From Nitrospinaceae bacterium (GTDB lineage: Bacteria > Nitrospinota > Nitrospinia > Nitrospinales > VA-1), in the NCBI GenBank assembly GCA_029261655.1, contig JAJDAY010000034.1, positions 1-50,902 of the forward strand: 50,902 nt of DNA, given 5' to 3'. This document shows, piece after piece, positions 17,057-26,144 of the stretch. Each line of letters opens with the position of its first letter. Position 1 is the first letter of the stretch. Below the pieces are notes generated by a model that was not told the origin of the DNA, did not search any database, and worked only from the letters and a program-made list of their open reading frames with translations. The position numbers and the translations under genes were made by a program.

Positions 17057-18561
17057 GTCGCTAATAAGGATTTGCCTTTGTCTTTCAAAAAGAACTCCAG
17101 AAATTCCAGGGAAGCGCCGCCTCCTGTCGATACGAAAAAGTTGGACGTGAAGTAATTCCAGAGAATGTAGCTGTCGTCTTCCGTAAAACCCAGAGTCAGC
17201 AGGTTGCGGTTGAGGGAAGGGTGAAGCTGTTTGCCGACCTGCTTTTTGATCAGATTCTTCAACTCATTGATACTCACCCTGTTGAGAAGGGCCGCTGAAT
17301 CACCTCCGCCGATGACCACCCTGAGTTTCGGATTGATAAGCGCAGAGCTAAAGAGCAGTTTGGCAAGTTCAAGCGAGCCTTCCAGATAGGCGTTGCTTGA
17401 CGGATGATCGTAGGCCCCCAGAGGACCGTTCCATAATACATTTTCTATGTCGGGGGACAAGATGTTCTGGTAATAATTTTCGATGGTTTTGGGTCCGAGA
17501 TCCAGTTGCAGTTCTTTATTGAAATCCGGCAGATTTTTAACTTCATAAGTCGCGTCCTTGAAGTCGGTGACCACTTTGTAATCTTCGGGGAATACGATTT
17601 TGACACCGTTGGTTTCCGCCAGGTCGATAATTTCTTCGGCCAACCGGATTTCTCCAAGTAAACTTTTCCCGTTGTCTCCATTTGGATTCACCAGTTTAGC
17701 GGGAATATCCGCCAACTCGAAGGGAGTGACCTGCTCTTTGCCTTTTTGCGCCAGAAGAAAAGCGTTCACCATTTTGCCGCCGATTATGATACGCTTGACC
17801 CTGGAATTAACAAATTCCTTGAGGACCGATATTTTGTCGCTGATTTTTGCTCCACCGGCAATGATTACGGTTTTTTGGGGGTTCGCGAGAATGCCGTTTC
17901 CAAACGATCCCAGGACTCTGACTTCTTCATGGAGCAAATTGCCCGCCACCACGATTTTGCCCTTTTGCCGCATGAGTTGAGGAAGCATTTTGATGCTTTT
18001 GGTCACCCGGTGGCTACATCCAAAAGCGCAGTTGATATAAACATCCGAAGTTTCGGCTATATCATTAATGAACTCTTTGCGGTAAGTTTCAGGATTTTTC
18101 GGTTCCAGCAGGTAGCGCAGATTGGGTAGAAACTTGATGCCCCCAGGGAGCATTCGGTGGTCCGAAAATATTTCCAGAGAATGTTTCAAATGAGAATCGA
18201 TGATCTCCGGCGGAAAAATAGTGTAGGTGTCGCCGTATCTTTTACGGATCAAAGTGTCAAAGTGAGTGCTGACAAATTGAATGTTGAAAATTCCGTCCCA
18301 CCCAACGTGATCTTTGGTTTTATGAGGCCGTCCCAAGTGAGAGCCGATAATGATTCGGCAATCCCCGTCCGTCAATTCATGAATTTTTTTGAAGGTAACG
18401 TCAAGAAAACGTCGAATCCGGGTATCGTCGGCCACGCGAAAATACCCCTTTTTGGACGAAACCAGAGGAACATTAAAGTCCACACGGATAAATATGGTTT
18501 TTCCTTTTAAATCTTCAGGGCTTAAAGTGTCCAGCGAAACCATACCAAACGAATCTAACAT
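17011..18561 (-). CDS. pgk: Phosphoglycerate kinase, divergent and enlarged
   Basis: 516 residues against about 390-420 for normal bacterial PGK; the excess is spread over insertions. PGK landmarks are retained in order: FIRVDFNVPL, SHLGRP, LPNLRY, INCAFGCSHR (normally NDAFGTAHR), IAGGAKISDKI, LDLGPKTIE, WNGPLGAYD, VIGGGDSAALLN and STGGGASLEF. The arginines, the lysine of GGAK and the nucleotide loop persist, so activity is plausible. The enzyme interconverts 1,3-bisphosphoglycerate and 3-phosphoglycerate with ADP/ATP. ATG at 18561 with AGGTGA upstream. It is not next to gap or other glycolytic genes and points away from rne/rng across a 189-bp divergent region. Confidence 0.88.
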   Translation of the reverse strand: MLDSFGMVSLDTLSPEDLKGKTIFIRVDFNVPLVSSKKGYFRVADDTRIRRFLDVTFKKIHELTDGDCRIIIGSHLGRPHKTKDHVGWDGIFNIQFVSTHFDTLIRKRYGDTYTIFPPEIIDSHLKHSLEIFSDHRMLPGGIKFLPNLRYLLEPKNPETYRKEFINDIAETSDVYINCAFGCSHRVTKSIKMLPQLMRQKGKIVVAGNLLHEEVRVLGSFGNGILANPQKTVIIAGGAKISDKISVLKEFVNSRVKRIIIGGKMVNAFLLAQKGKEQVTPFELADIPAKLVNPNGDNGKSLLGEIRLAEEIIDLAETNGVKIVFPEDYKVVTDFKDATYEVKNLPDFNKELQLDLGPKTIENYYQNILSPDIENVLWNGPLGAYDHPSSNAYLEGSLELAKLLFSSALINPKLRVVIGGGDSAALLNRVSINELKNLIKKQVGKQLHPSLNRNLLTLGFTEDDSYILWNYFTSNFFVSTGGGASLEFLEFFLKDKGKSLLATYLPGTTALMDVSTS

Positions 18562-18656
18562 CGGTGATCACCTAACTTGGCGGTTGGAAAAAGGTTCAAA
18601 ATCACGACCTGCTCGATCGTGGCGTTCGATTAGGGCAACTATTTGAAATATAATAA

Positions 18657-18694
18657 GTTATACTTAGTTCTAATGTAGAGTAATTTAGTATAAC
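18657..18694. promoter_or_regulatory. Inverted repeat in pgk/rng divergent intergenic region
   Basis: GTTATACT at 18657-18664 and AGTATAAC at 18687-18694 form 8-bp inverted arms 22 nt apart in an AT-rich stretch between two divergent starts. Such an arrangement could be an operator or part of a divergent promoter. It could also arise by chance in AT-rich DNA. Confidence 0.3.
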
Positions 18695-18750
18695 AGACTT
18701 AAAGATGATTTTTGCCCACTGCGGCAAATAAAAAGCGAGAAATATAGAAA

Positions 18751-20904
18751 ATGTCAAAAAAAATAATGTTAATCAATGCAGATCAGCCGGAAGAATGCCG
18801 GGTGGTTATTCTGGAAGATGGAAAAATAGAAGAATTGATCGTCGAGCACTCTTCCCACGAACAGATCAAGGGGAATATTTATCTAGGGACGATCAATCGG
18901 GTGGAACCTTCAATTGAAGCGGCTTTTCTGGACATTGGCAGTAAGAAGTTCGGGTTTTTGCCGTTCAAGGATGTTCGCAGGGATTCTTACCTGCAAACGG
19001 GTGAAAAAAAGGCGAGAACGCGAATACAGGATGTTCTGGTGCGCGGACAAAAGTTGCTGGTTCAGGTGGTGAAAGAGGGGAGGGATGCAAAAGGCCCTTC
19101 TTTAACGAACTGGATCAGCCTTCCGGGCCGGTTTCTGGTTTTGATGGTTGGGCAGGAAGCCAACGCGGTTTCCAGAAAGATTGAGGACGAATCCGAGAGG
19201 AAAAAATTAAAAGATATCATCACCGATTTTAACCTGCCGGATAATATGGGCGTTATCATCCGTACGGCGGGACTGGGCCGAACAAAACTAGAGCTTCAGA
19301 AGGATTTGCAAATGCTTCTGAATATCTGGGACAAACTGGACACGGATTTGAAAAGCGAGGAGGTCCAGGCGCCATCGCTTTTATACAGTGAACCGGACAT
19401 GGTGGTGCGAACCGTGAGAGACCATTTCACCGCTGATACCACGGAAATTATTGTGGATGAAAAAGAAGCGTATAAAGCGATTCAGGGGTTTTTCAAGATG
19501 GTCATGCCCAGGCTTTATCGCAGGGTCAAATTTTATAAAGAAACGAAACCTATATTTTCCCAGTTCAATATAGAGACCCAAATTGATTCGATTTATGACC
19601 GGACCGTCAAACTGCCGTCCGGCGGGTCGATCGTGATTGATATCGGCGAAGCCATGGTGTCCATTGATGTCAATTCGGGCAAAACCACCGGCGCAAGCCA
19701 GCTCGAAGAAACCGCAACGAATACCAATATGGAGGCGGCAACCGAAGTGGGGCGGCAATTGCGCCTGCGCGATCTGGGCGGTTTGATCGTGATCGATTTC
19801 ATTGATATGTACCAGAAAAAGAATAAAGCCCTGGTAGAGCGGCAGTTGAAACTTGTCTGTAAAAAAGACAAGGCCAGAATCAATTTATCCCGAATTTCAA
19901 AATTCGGCCTGATGGAAATGTCCCGGCAGAGAATGTCGCCGCCCGTAAAAGAAGGGGTTTTTGAAAGTTGCAAAACCTGTAAAGGGGCTGGGACTGTCAA
20001 GTCGGTGGGCAATATTGTTCTGGGAATGTTGCGCAAGATCCAGGAAATCATCGCCCGCGACAATGTGAGACTGCTGGCTGTGGAGGTTTCCCCGGAAGTG
20101 GGAGATTATATGTTGACCCACAAATTGAGATACCTGCTTGAATTGCAGGAGAAACACCATTTTATTATCGAATTTGTCAGCAAGCCCGGACTCGCTCAGG
20201 AAGACTTTATCTATAACGTTCTCGAAAGAAAAAAACCCGGCGAAAATGAACTGGGAGAAAAACCGGCGGAAACAGCTCAGCCGGTCAGGAGTGAGAGCGC
20301 AAAAAGCGATCCGGCTTCAGAAGATAGCACAGACGGCAAAAAGGAGAACCCCAGGGGAAGGCCAAGAAACCAACGTGGCAAGTCGTCTGCAAGAAGACGT
20401 CACCCTCGCGGAAGAAATAAGCCTGATGAAGCGGAAGGTCAGAATAAAACAGAAGAAACAAGCCCGGTGGACCAAGAGGGCAATCACAACCCGATCGCCC
20501 CGGAAGGCCATGTATCTACCGAGTCAACCCCTGAGGCTGGAGTAGAGGTTAAAAAAGAAGGTGAGGCGGTGACACCCTCGGACCCAGGCGCCAAACCGGC
20601 TCCAAGGAAGCGTTATTCCCGGAGACCCTCGTCTAAAAGGCCATCCAACTATCGAGGCCGCAGAAGACCCACAGAAAAAACGGCTTCCCAGGGTTCCGAA
20701 ACCGCGAGCCCTGAAGGGGGTCCGGCCAAACCAGATGCGGATGGAAATGTCGCGGTCCCGACAGTGAAAGAGAGCAGTGGTAACGCGGATGGAGGAAATG
20801 CAAGCTCCCCAGCACCCATTGTGACGCCGCCACCGACTCTCAGCGATCAGAAACCTGCAAAAGAAACGCCGCCGCCTTCATTCACGGAGGAGCCTCCTTT
20901 TTAG
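18751..20904 (+). CDS. Ribonuclease E/G family endoribonuclease
   Basis: 717 residues. The N-terminus has an S1 RNA-binding domain (about 38-125) leading into the RNase E/G catalytic core. The two metal-binding aspartates are seen in VSIDVNSG and GLIVIDFIDM, and the zinc-link CKTCKGAG lies near residue 409. The core ends near residue 505. The last ~210 residues are low-complexity and rich in Pro, Arg, Lys, Glu and Ser with RGR and RRP clusters. These are features of a disordered RNA- or protein-binding tail like the RNase E scaffold. Role: mRNA decay and rRNA/tRNA processing. ATG start; weak ribosome binding site. Whether it is a functional RNase E or G cannot be told from sequence alone. Confidence 0.93.
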   Translation: MSKKIMLINADQPEECRVVILEDGKIEELIVEHSSHEQIKGNIYLGTINRVEPSIEAAFLDIGSKKFGFLPFKDVRRDSYLQTGEKKARTRIQDVLVRGQKLLVQVVKEGRDAKGPSLTNWISLPGRFLVLMVGQEANAVSRKIEDESERKKLKDIITDFNLPDNMGVIIRTAGLGRTKLELQKDLQMLLNIWDKLDTDLKSEEVQAPSLLYSEPDMVVRTVRDHFTADTTEIIVDEKEAYKAIQGFFKMVMPRLYRRVKFYKETKPIFSQFNIETQIDSIYDRTVKLPSGGSIVIDIGEAMVSIDVNSGKTTGASQLEETATNTNMEAATEVGRQLRLRDLGGLIVIDFIDMYQKKNKALVERQLKLVCKKDKARINLSRISKFGLMEMSRQRMSPPVKEGVFESCKTCKGAGTVKSVGNIVLGMLRKIQEIIARDNVRLLAVEVSPEVGDYMLTHKLRYLLELQEKHHFIIEFVSKPGLAQEDFIYNVLERKKPGENELGEKPAETAQPVRSESAKSDPASEDSTDGKKENPRGRPRNQRGKSSARRRHPRGRNKPDEAEGQNKTEETSPVDQEGNHNPIAPEGHVSTESTPEAGVEVKKEGEAVTPSDPGAKPAPRKRYSRRPSSKRPSNYRGRRRPTEKTASQGSETASPEGGPAKPDADGNVAVPTVKESSGNADGGNASSPAPIVTPPPTLSDQKPAKETPPPSFTEEPPF

Positions 20905-21572
20905 GGAAGTACAAAATGTCATAACTCAGAATGACCGGGGCCGACTAAGTGGGCATTCTGATGGGGAGTATAAAATGGCTTACTATGAAGATGTGACGTT
21001 TTACTTAGCCCTAACCAGTTTCCAACTACTGTCAAAACTTGTTTGATGACAAACTAGTACCTGTTAAAATTTTACCTCAATCCATAATCCATTTTTCCGC
21101 TACAGTTTACGGGATGGCGTAGCTATACCGCTTTAGTTTACGGATTTCAAGTGTTGGGTAATTTTTTGAAGCAGGGTTTTTTCAGTAGGAATTCAAGGTG
21201 ACCTCTACACATGAAAGCACCGGGATAAACCGGCGAGGTGTATCTATGTGAGGTGAGTTATGCGGTTAGAGCAGAGAAACTACACCTGATCGTTTTCCTT
21301 TTGAACAGGGATGCCATTATTGCCCTTAAATTTAGTGTTTAGGTTCGATAGTAGGTTTATTATTTTATAAAGTCGCACCATTATAAGGCCAAGAAAAATA
21401 ATAATGGCCAAGTATAGAAAATCGTTGATAACCATTGAAACCTAAAGTGAAAAGTGATTGAACGAACTTCGACCTACCTATATTAACGTTCGTTCACACG
21501 AAAAAATAGGGTATTGATCACATGATCTAAAATCAAGAGTTTATTTTTCTGAGGATGTGAAAGGGAGGGGGT
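20905..21572. other. Gene-poor 668-bp stretch
   Basis: No supported gene. A 23-codon ORF begins at ATG 20974 behind GGGGAG but has no other support. An imperfect hairpin (GTTTG-ATGA-CAAAC core) lies near 21040. A 9-bp inverted repeat, TGAACGAAC at 21459-21467 and GTTCGTTCA at 21488-21496, has a 20-nt centre and could be a regulator site. Confidence 0.4.
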
Positions 21573-21794
21573 TTAGCTTAAGGGGTCATTGGTTTTTTCG
21601 TTGGTATCTGCATCTATTTCTTCAGGAGGCGCGCGAGACTTATTTTTATCTTTTCCAATAGTTTGGGATTTTTCTATTTGTTCGATCCTTTGAAAAGCCA
21701 CATAGAGGCCGGATTCTATTCGCTCGGCAATTCTCCCGATTGTCCACCAGATAAGAATTAGAATGAATAGAATGCCTGATAATAACCAAGTCAT
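21573..21794 (-). CDS. Small membrane protein, hypothetical
   Basis: 73 residues with a strongly hydrophobic N-terminal segment (about residues 4-21, LLSGILFILILIWW) followed by a short amphipathic stretch and a charged tail rich in Lys, Asp and Glu. There is no good ribosome binding site before the ATG at 21794 and no recognisable family. It sits alone between two gene-poor stretches. A type of small inner-membrane protein is plausible, but it may equally be a chance ORF. Confidence 0.4.
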   Translation of the reverse strand: MTWLLSGILFILILIWWTIGRIAERIESGLYVAFQRIEQIEKSQTIGKDKNKSRAPPEEIDADTNEKTNDPLS

Positions 21795-22220
21795 AGGTAG
21801 GATTTTTTGGTTATAAAGAAGAACGCATCACCTATCTAACACAGTCTCAGTAGACATTCAACAAGATTGTAAGATTTTACTTAAAAGTTTGGTCCCCGAA
21901 AGGTGGATTTATCAGGATAAATCCGTTTGGGATATCGAGGAAGTCTTTGGCTGGGTCTTCTTGGTCAGGCAATTAACTGGTGTAGATTCTAAGAAATTTA
22001 GGATATCTCCAAAAAAATTTAGCCCATTGTTACATGTTTTTAGTGCTGTTTCCCGTCAGTAAAAAGTGGAGGATTTGAGGTAGAAAGCTAAGAGATACTT
22101 TCTGCAAAAAATTTCCTTAGTCGAATGCCCGTTTTGGCTAACTGAGGTGTAAATGGGCACAGGAGCGTTTGAACCTATGTCGAATCGGAAGCGGACCAAT
22201 ATATTTTATGTGTATAACCC
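21795..22220. other. Gene-free 426-bp stretch with one perfect hairpin
   Basis: No coding region is supported. At 21905-21924 there is a perfect hairpin, GGATTTATC-AG-GATAAATCC (9-bp arms), without a T-run on either side. I see nothing else in this stretch. Confidence 0.4.
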
Positions 22221-22961
22221 TCAAGATTTCTCTTTCACTGATAGAGCGCAGCGAAAGCCAGTATCCCAAAACCTTCCCTGAGGGGGGAGGGGGTTTCGAT
22301 AGGGAATGGTGATAAATTCCTGCATGAAACCGTGTTCCCGTTTTTGAATGCCGCCTCCCCTCGAAACTTTGAGTTTTTCGCCGAAATTTTCGTCCTTGTG
22401 GGTCGAGTCGGGATAAGGGCGGTACCAGCTGGCCGTCCATTCGGAAACATTGCCTATCATGTCAAAAGCTCCCGCAGGGCTGAGGTCTTTTTTGAAGCTT
22501 CCCACCGGTTGCACGGTTTTCCCCAGGTTGGCCCATTCGTTATGAGATTCCTGCCCCCACACGAATAATCGGTCGTCGTCGCCGCCGCGCGCGGCTTTTT
22601 CCCATTCAAATTCCGTGGGCAGTCGTTTTTCGATCCAGGCGCAATAGGCGTCCGCCTCAAACCAACTGACCCCGCGCATCGGTTCATTTTGATGCTTCAC
22701 TGTGTACTTGGCCTGAGGTTTGAAGCGCATGAAATCCTCGTAGGTCACCTCATAGCGGTCCATGTAAAATGGATCGAGATGATACTCCTGCTGGGGCTGG
22801 GCGTTCAATCCCGTGGTGCGTTCGGACATGAATCGGGGGGCGCTTTGGCCGGGATGGATTCCCAGGGTGAATTTACCGGAGGGAATCAGCACCATGTCCT
22901 CGGGAGCCGGTTGACACGCGAACATGGAAGCAAGGCATAGGATGAGTAGGGTGCGGTTCAA
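22221..22961 (-). CDS. SUMF1/FGE-fold lipoprotein (probably non-catalytic)
   Basis: 246 residues from a TTG start at 22961, immediately after the stop of the upstream HmuY-like gene (no gap). The N-terminus is a short signal ending in SMFAC, a plausible but weak lipobox. The rest is an FGE-sulfatase domain: DMVLIPSGKFTLG, DRYEVTYEDF, SWFEADAYCAW, LPTEFEWEKAARGG, MIGNVSEWTASWY, VSRGGGIQ and DTGFRCA. The RGGSW motif is altered to RGGGI and no cysteine pair follows, so formylglycine generation is unlikely. This is the second such protein in the window after the one at 6587, and they are not close copies. An envelope role with its neighbour is inferred from coupling. Confidence 0.85.
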   Translation of the reverse strand: MNRTLLILCLASMFACQPAPEDMVLIPSGKFTLGIHPGQSAPRFMSERTTGLNAQPQQEYHLDPFYMDRYEVTYEDFMRFKPQAKYTVKHQNEPMRGVSWFEADAYCAWIEKRLPTEFEWEKAARGGDDDRLFVWGQESHNEWANLGKTVQPVGSFKKDLSPAGAFDMIGNVSEWTASWYRPYPDSTHKDENFGEKLKVSRGGGIQKREHGFMQEFITIPYRNPLPPQGRFWDTGFRCALSVKEKS

Positions 22962-23687
22962 TTAATTTTCGACTGCTGATGGTTCAATAGCCATGGAAAT
23001 TTCAGGCGGAGGGGTGGCTGGAAAATTTCGGCTATGGTTTGAGGATACGTATTCCACGGTCAGACACGCGGCTTCGGAACGGGTACACATCATGGTGCGG
23101 CAATCTTCCTCTTTATTGGAACAATAGTAATTCAATATCCGCATTTTAAGAAAATCCTCACTTGAGGTTTTCATGATATAAACATTTTTCTTCGATTCGA
23201 TGTTGTGGGTTCGAGTCCGGTAGTTGTACCAGTCGGTGATAGCCTTGTTGGTGCGCCTGCCAAAGGAACTGCTGTCCTGGATGAATTCGCCTTCAGGGAC
23301 TTCCCGGATACTGTCGAAGTCCACCTGTCCCAGATTGATCACCCCCACTTTGCCTTTTGGATTGGTGATTCCGCCATTGGTGACGATTTTGGTGCGTTGA
23401 AACCCTAAGTCCCAGTCCCGTCGTTTCAGTTCTTCCCTTTGTTTCTCAAGATCGTTCACCGTGAAGCTCTTGCCGGTGGAAAAGCTGACCAGAGTCCATG
23501 TTTCTTTGGACTTGGCCTCAACGACCAGAGTGGGATTGGTTATGGTCGCGGTATTCTTTTTTAACGGTTTTGGCGGCAGAGGAACGGTTTCATAATCCTC
23601 GATATTGTCCAGCATGAAGTTCAACGTCGTGTGAAACGCCAGCGTCGCAAATAGTAAAACACCGAAAATTTTAAGAGTGGGATTCAT
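22962..23687 (-). CDS. HmuY-like exported protein
   Basis: 241 residues with an N-terminal hydrophobic signal or anchor (about residues 7-25). The most telling part is WTLVSFSTGK leading to RDWDLGFQRTKIVTNGGIT. This resembles the conserved W-D-(L/I)-x-F-x-R-x-x-(I/V)-x-T/L-N-(S/G)-G core of HmuY family proteins, surface or periplasmic haem binders. C-terminal cysteines (YYCSNKEEDC, TMMCTRSEAAC) could form disulfides. It is followed without gap by the SUMF1-like lipoprotein gene. Haem binding is known for some family members only; the role here is inference, and no TonB receptor gene lies nearby. Confidence 0.5.
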   Translation of the reverse strand: MNPTLKIFGVLLFATLAFHTTLNFMLDNIEDYETVPLPPKPLKKNTATITNPTLVVEAKSKETWTLVSFSTGKSFTVNDLEKQREELKRRDWDLGFQRTKIVTNGGITNPKGKVGVINLGQVDFDSIREVPEGEFIQDSSSFGRRTNKAITDWYNYRTRTHNIESKKNVYIMKTSSEDFLKMRILNYYCSNKEEDCRTMMCTRSEAACLTVEYVSSNHSRNFPATPPPEISMAIEPSAVEN

Positions 23688-23766
23688 AATTACATATTAC
23701 CATAGGTGACCCGGTTAATATCAATAGGGCAAGCCTAATCGATTGATTTTATTATGATTGATTAAA

Positions 23767-23795
23767 TTGACACTTTTTGACAGAGGTATGATAAA
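23767..23795 (+). promoter_or_regulatory. Candidate sigma70-type promoter upstream of gene at 23873
   Basis: TTGACA at 23767-23772 is followed after 17 nt by GATAAA at 23790-23795. A second TTGACA begins at 23777 but has no well-spaced -10. The gene's ATG is at 23873. Confidence 0.4.
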
Positions 23796-23872
23796 TTATA
23801 GAGCGAAGATCGTTTAATTGGCAATTGGTAATACAGGCGTCTTTTTGTACCTTCCATTTAATCCTTTGTGCA

Positions 23873-24499
23873 ATGTCTAAAGACCGGGAATTTGAATACA
23901 AGAAAGTCCAGATTGAAAGCTATTTAAAATCAGCTTTTCAAAAGAAATTCAGCCGAAACTCTAGGATTTCCATCCGCAAGAGGCAAAAATTTATGGATGA
24001 GATGACCCGGAAAGTCAGCAAGAAATTCGGCAAAGAAGTTTTGTGCCTGGTCGATTTCACCAAGCAGGGCTTTGTGGGTCTGGTATCGCCGGCCCGCAAG
24101 ACATCCACAGACAAGGGAAAGCTGATTCATTCGTTCACTCATCCGCAGGTTTTTTACACCTCGCACTGCGTTGACCGATTCAGCCAAAGGACAAATACCG
24201 AGGAAAACTGCGTGGTTCTCCTAGATAAATACATGAACGACGCGTTGCTTTCCTATGGAGAATGCGAGGGAAACCTCACCTGTCCGCCGGGTGTTTTCGC
24301 CTATGAAATGGAAAGCGATCGTTTGATTGTCAAGACCTTCCTTAATTTCGAGTTGCTCTCAGCCGAGCAGATAAAAAAGTTTTACGGTCCCGGTATGATA
24401 TCAACGTTTCCCGAAGAATTTTTAGCGGATGAGATTGACGAAAGCGATTTCATTATTGGAGACGAGTTCACCGATCTTTCCAAAAGTACAAAAAATTAA
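23873..24499 (+). CDS. Conserved-looking hypothetical protein
   Basis: 208 residues from the ATG at 23873; an upstream in-frame start at 23825 would add a 16-residue hydrophobic stretch and is judged less likely. The N-terminal third is basic and helical. The middle holds FYTSHCVDRFSQR, faintly like the H-x-x-R-F-x-x-R pattern of DUF4258/BrnT-type domains. The C-terminus is acidic. No signal peptide. It precedes ftsE by 74 bp on the same strand, with a palindrome between. I do not recognise the family; the DUF4258 resemblance is weak. Confidence 0.6.
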   Translation: MSKDREFEYKKVQIESYLKSAFQKKFSRNSRISIRKRQKFMDEMTRKVSKKFGKEVLCLVDFTKQGFVGLVSPARKTSTDKGKLIHSFTHPQVFYTSHCVDRFSQRTNTEENCVVLLDKYMNDALLSYGECEGNLTCPPGVFAYEMESDRLIVKTFLNFELLSAEQIKKFYGPGMISTFPEEFLADEIDESDFIIGDEFTDLSKSTKN

Positions 24500-24518
24500 G
24501 CTCATTTGTTTTACCATT

Positions 24519-24537
24519 TTTTTCACGGCGTGAAAAA
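24519..24537. terminator. Palindrome between hypothetical gene and ftsE
   Basis: TTTTTCACG-G-CGTGAAAAA is a perfect 9-bp inverted repeat with a single central base. It lies 20 nt after a stop codon and 36 nt before ftsE. It could be a weak bidirectional terminator or an operator; the tight centre makes a stable RNA hairpin less likely. Confidence 0.35.
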
Positions 24538-24573
24538 TAGATTCCTCATTATCATCTCTTTATCCTCACCGGA

Positions 24574-25230
24574 ATGATTCAGCTTTTCAAGGTCGCAAAA
24601 TCTTATGGGGGAGGAACCCCGGCTCTGGCCGATATAAATTTTGAAGTCCAAAAAGGCGAATTTATCTTTTTGACAGGACCCAGTGGAGCGGGGAAGACCA
24701 CCCTGTTAAAGATAATGTACCGGACGGAAAAATTTGATCAGGGTCAGGTTCTGGTGAATGGTATGAACATTGGAAAAATTCCCGACCGCAAGCTTTATTT
24801 GCTCAGGCGCGAGATCGGATTTGTTTTTCAGGACTACAAACTGCTCGTGAAAAAAAATGTTTTTGAAAATGTGGCATTTGCCCAGGAGGTCATTGGCGCG
24901 AACAAAAAGCGTATCCGATTTAAAACCTGGGAGGCGTTAAAAAACGTCGGGCTGACTCACAAAAAGGATTCCTATCCCCAGCAACTGTCCGGGGGAGAAC
25001 AGCAGAGGGTGGCCATTGCCAGAGCCCTGGTGAATTCTCCCAAAATCATACTCGCGGATGAACCCACGGGTAATCTGGACCCGGAAATATCACTGGAAAT
25101 TCTTAAATTGTTTGAACACGTCAAAAAAAGCGGCGTTACAGTTGTCTTCGCAACCCACGATCAGGAAATGATTCGTTCGCGCAACCATCGTGTGGTGGTT
25201 ATCAAACGGGGGAAGCTGGTCACGCCCTGA
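24574..25230 (+). CDS. ftsE: Cell division ATP-binding protein FtsE
   Basis: 218 residues, standard FtsE length. Walker [10 protein letters not shown], the Q-loop [12 protein letters not shown] signature [15 protein letters not shown], Walker B ILADEPTG and switch His in FATHD are all present. The product pairs with FtsX at the inner face of the membrane and uses ATP to drive peptidoglycan hydrolase activation at the septum. ftsX starts 17 bp downstream and an envC-like gene follows, giving the expected functional set. The ATG at 24574 has little Shine-Dalgarno sequence. Confidence 0.97.
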   Translation: MIQLFKVAKSYGGGTPALADINFEVQKGEFIFLTGPSGAGKTTLLKIMYRTEKFDQGQVLVNGMNIGKIPDRKLYLLRREIGFVFQDYKLLVKKNVFENVAFAQEVIGANKKRIRFKTWEALKNVGLTHKKDSYPQQLSGGEQQRVAIARALVNSPKIILADEPTGNLDPEISLEILKLFEHVKKSGVTVVFATHDQEMIRSRNHRVVVIKRGKLVTP

Positions 25231-25247
25231 CCGGAAATTTTCCAATC

Positions 25248-26144
25248 ATGACATCTTCGGCCCACACCACCTTATCAAATATCAAATCCAACCTGCAGGT
25301 TTTTCTGGTTTCAGTCGCGACTATCACCGTGGCGTTTTCAATCCTCGGTTTGTTTTTAGTCATATTCGTCAATCTCAACTCTTTTTTGACCACCTGGAGC
25401 AAACATGTCCAGTTGATCGTTTACCTTGAAGATGATATTTCCAAAGATCAGCGGGGGGTCCTGGAGCAATTGATTTCCACCAACCCGGATGTGGAGTCCA
25501 TGACTTTCATATCGAAAGAGTCGGCATGGGCAAACTTTAAAAATACATTTTCGACTAAAAAGTCGGATTTTATTGACGAGTTAAAATTCAATCCCCTGCC
25601 AAGTTCCTACAACATAAAGTTCCGGCCATCGCCTGAGCGATTCACCAAAATCCGCAATTTTGCCGAACTGTTTAAGGAACGGGAAGGAGTGGAGTCGGTA
25701 GAGTATGGGGAAAAATGGTTACGAGCCTTTGAAAAGTTCATGCTGTTTATCCGGATTTTTCTATTGGCCGTGGGCGGCCTCTTGTCCCTGGGCCTCATCC
25801 TCATCATTTCCAATACCATCAAGTTGTCGTTTTATTCCCGCCAGGAAGAAATCGAGTTGATGTTGCTGATCGGCGCCACCCCGGGTTTTGTCCGCATTCC
25901 ATTCATGCTGGAGGGTATGCTTCAAGGGTTACTTGGGGGCATCTTTGCCTTGGCTTTGATAAAATTCCTACAGCTTTATATACAGGTTCAATTTCAGGGA
26001 TCTCTTGAAACCATAGTGAGAGGCATGGAGTTTCAGTATATATCACAACCGATTATTCTTATCCTTCTGGCATCCAGCGTATTTATAGGTTGGATGGGAA
26101 GTTATATTTTCATACGACAATTTCTATCCCCAAAATTTAAGTGA
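25248..26144 (+). CDS. ftsX: Cell division permease-like protein FtsX
   Basis: 298 residues with one N-terminal membrane helix (about 20-43), a periplasmic domain (VQLIVYLEDDIS onward) and three C-terminal helices, the FtsX topology. The motif LIGATPGFVRIPFMLEGMLQGLLGG is the conserved FtsX/MacB-type loop and helix. It transmits ATP hydrolysis by FtsE to a periplasmic activator. Its TGA overlaps the ATG of the EnvC-like gene by one base (TGATG), a strong sign of coupling. Confidence 0.96.
   Translation: MTSSAHTTLSNIKSNLQVFLVSVATITVAFSILGLFLVIFVNLNSFLTTWSKHVQLIVYLEDDISKDQRGVLEQLISTNPDVESMTFISKESAWANFKNTFSTKKSDFIDELKFNPLPSSYNIKFRPSPERFTKIRNFAELFKEREGVESVEYGEKWLRAFEKFMLFIRIFLLAVGGLLSLGLILIISNTIKLSFYSRQEEIELMLLIGATPGFVRIPFMLEGMLQGLLGGIFALALIKFLQLYIQVQFQGSLETIVRGMEFQYISQPIILILLASSVFIGWMGSYIFIRQFLSPKFK

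Noticed and set aside
20974..21045. 23-codon ORF with GGGGAG upstream
   Set aside because: Too short and without family or context support to be listed as a gene.
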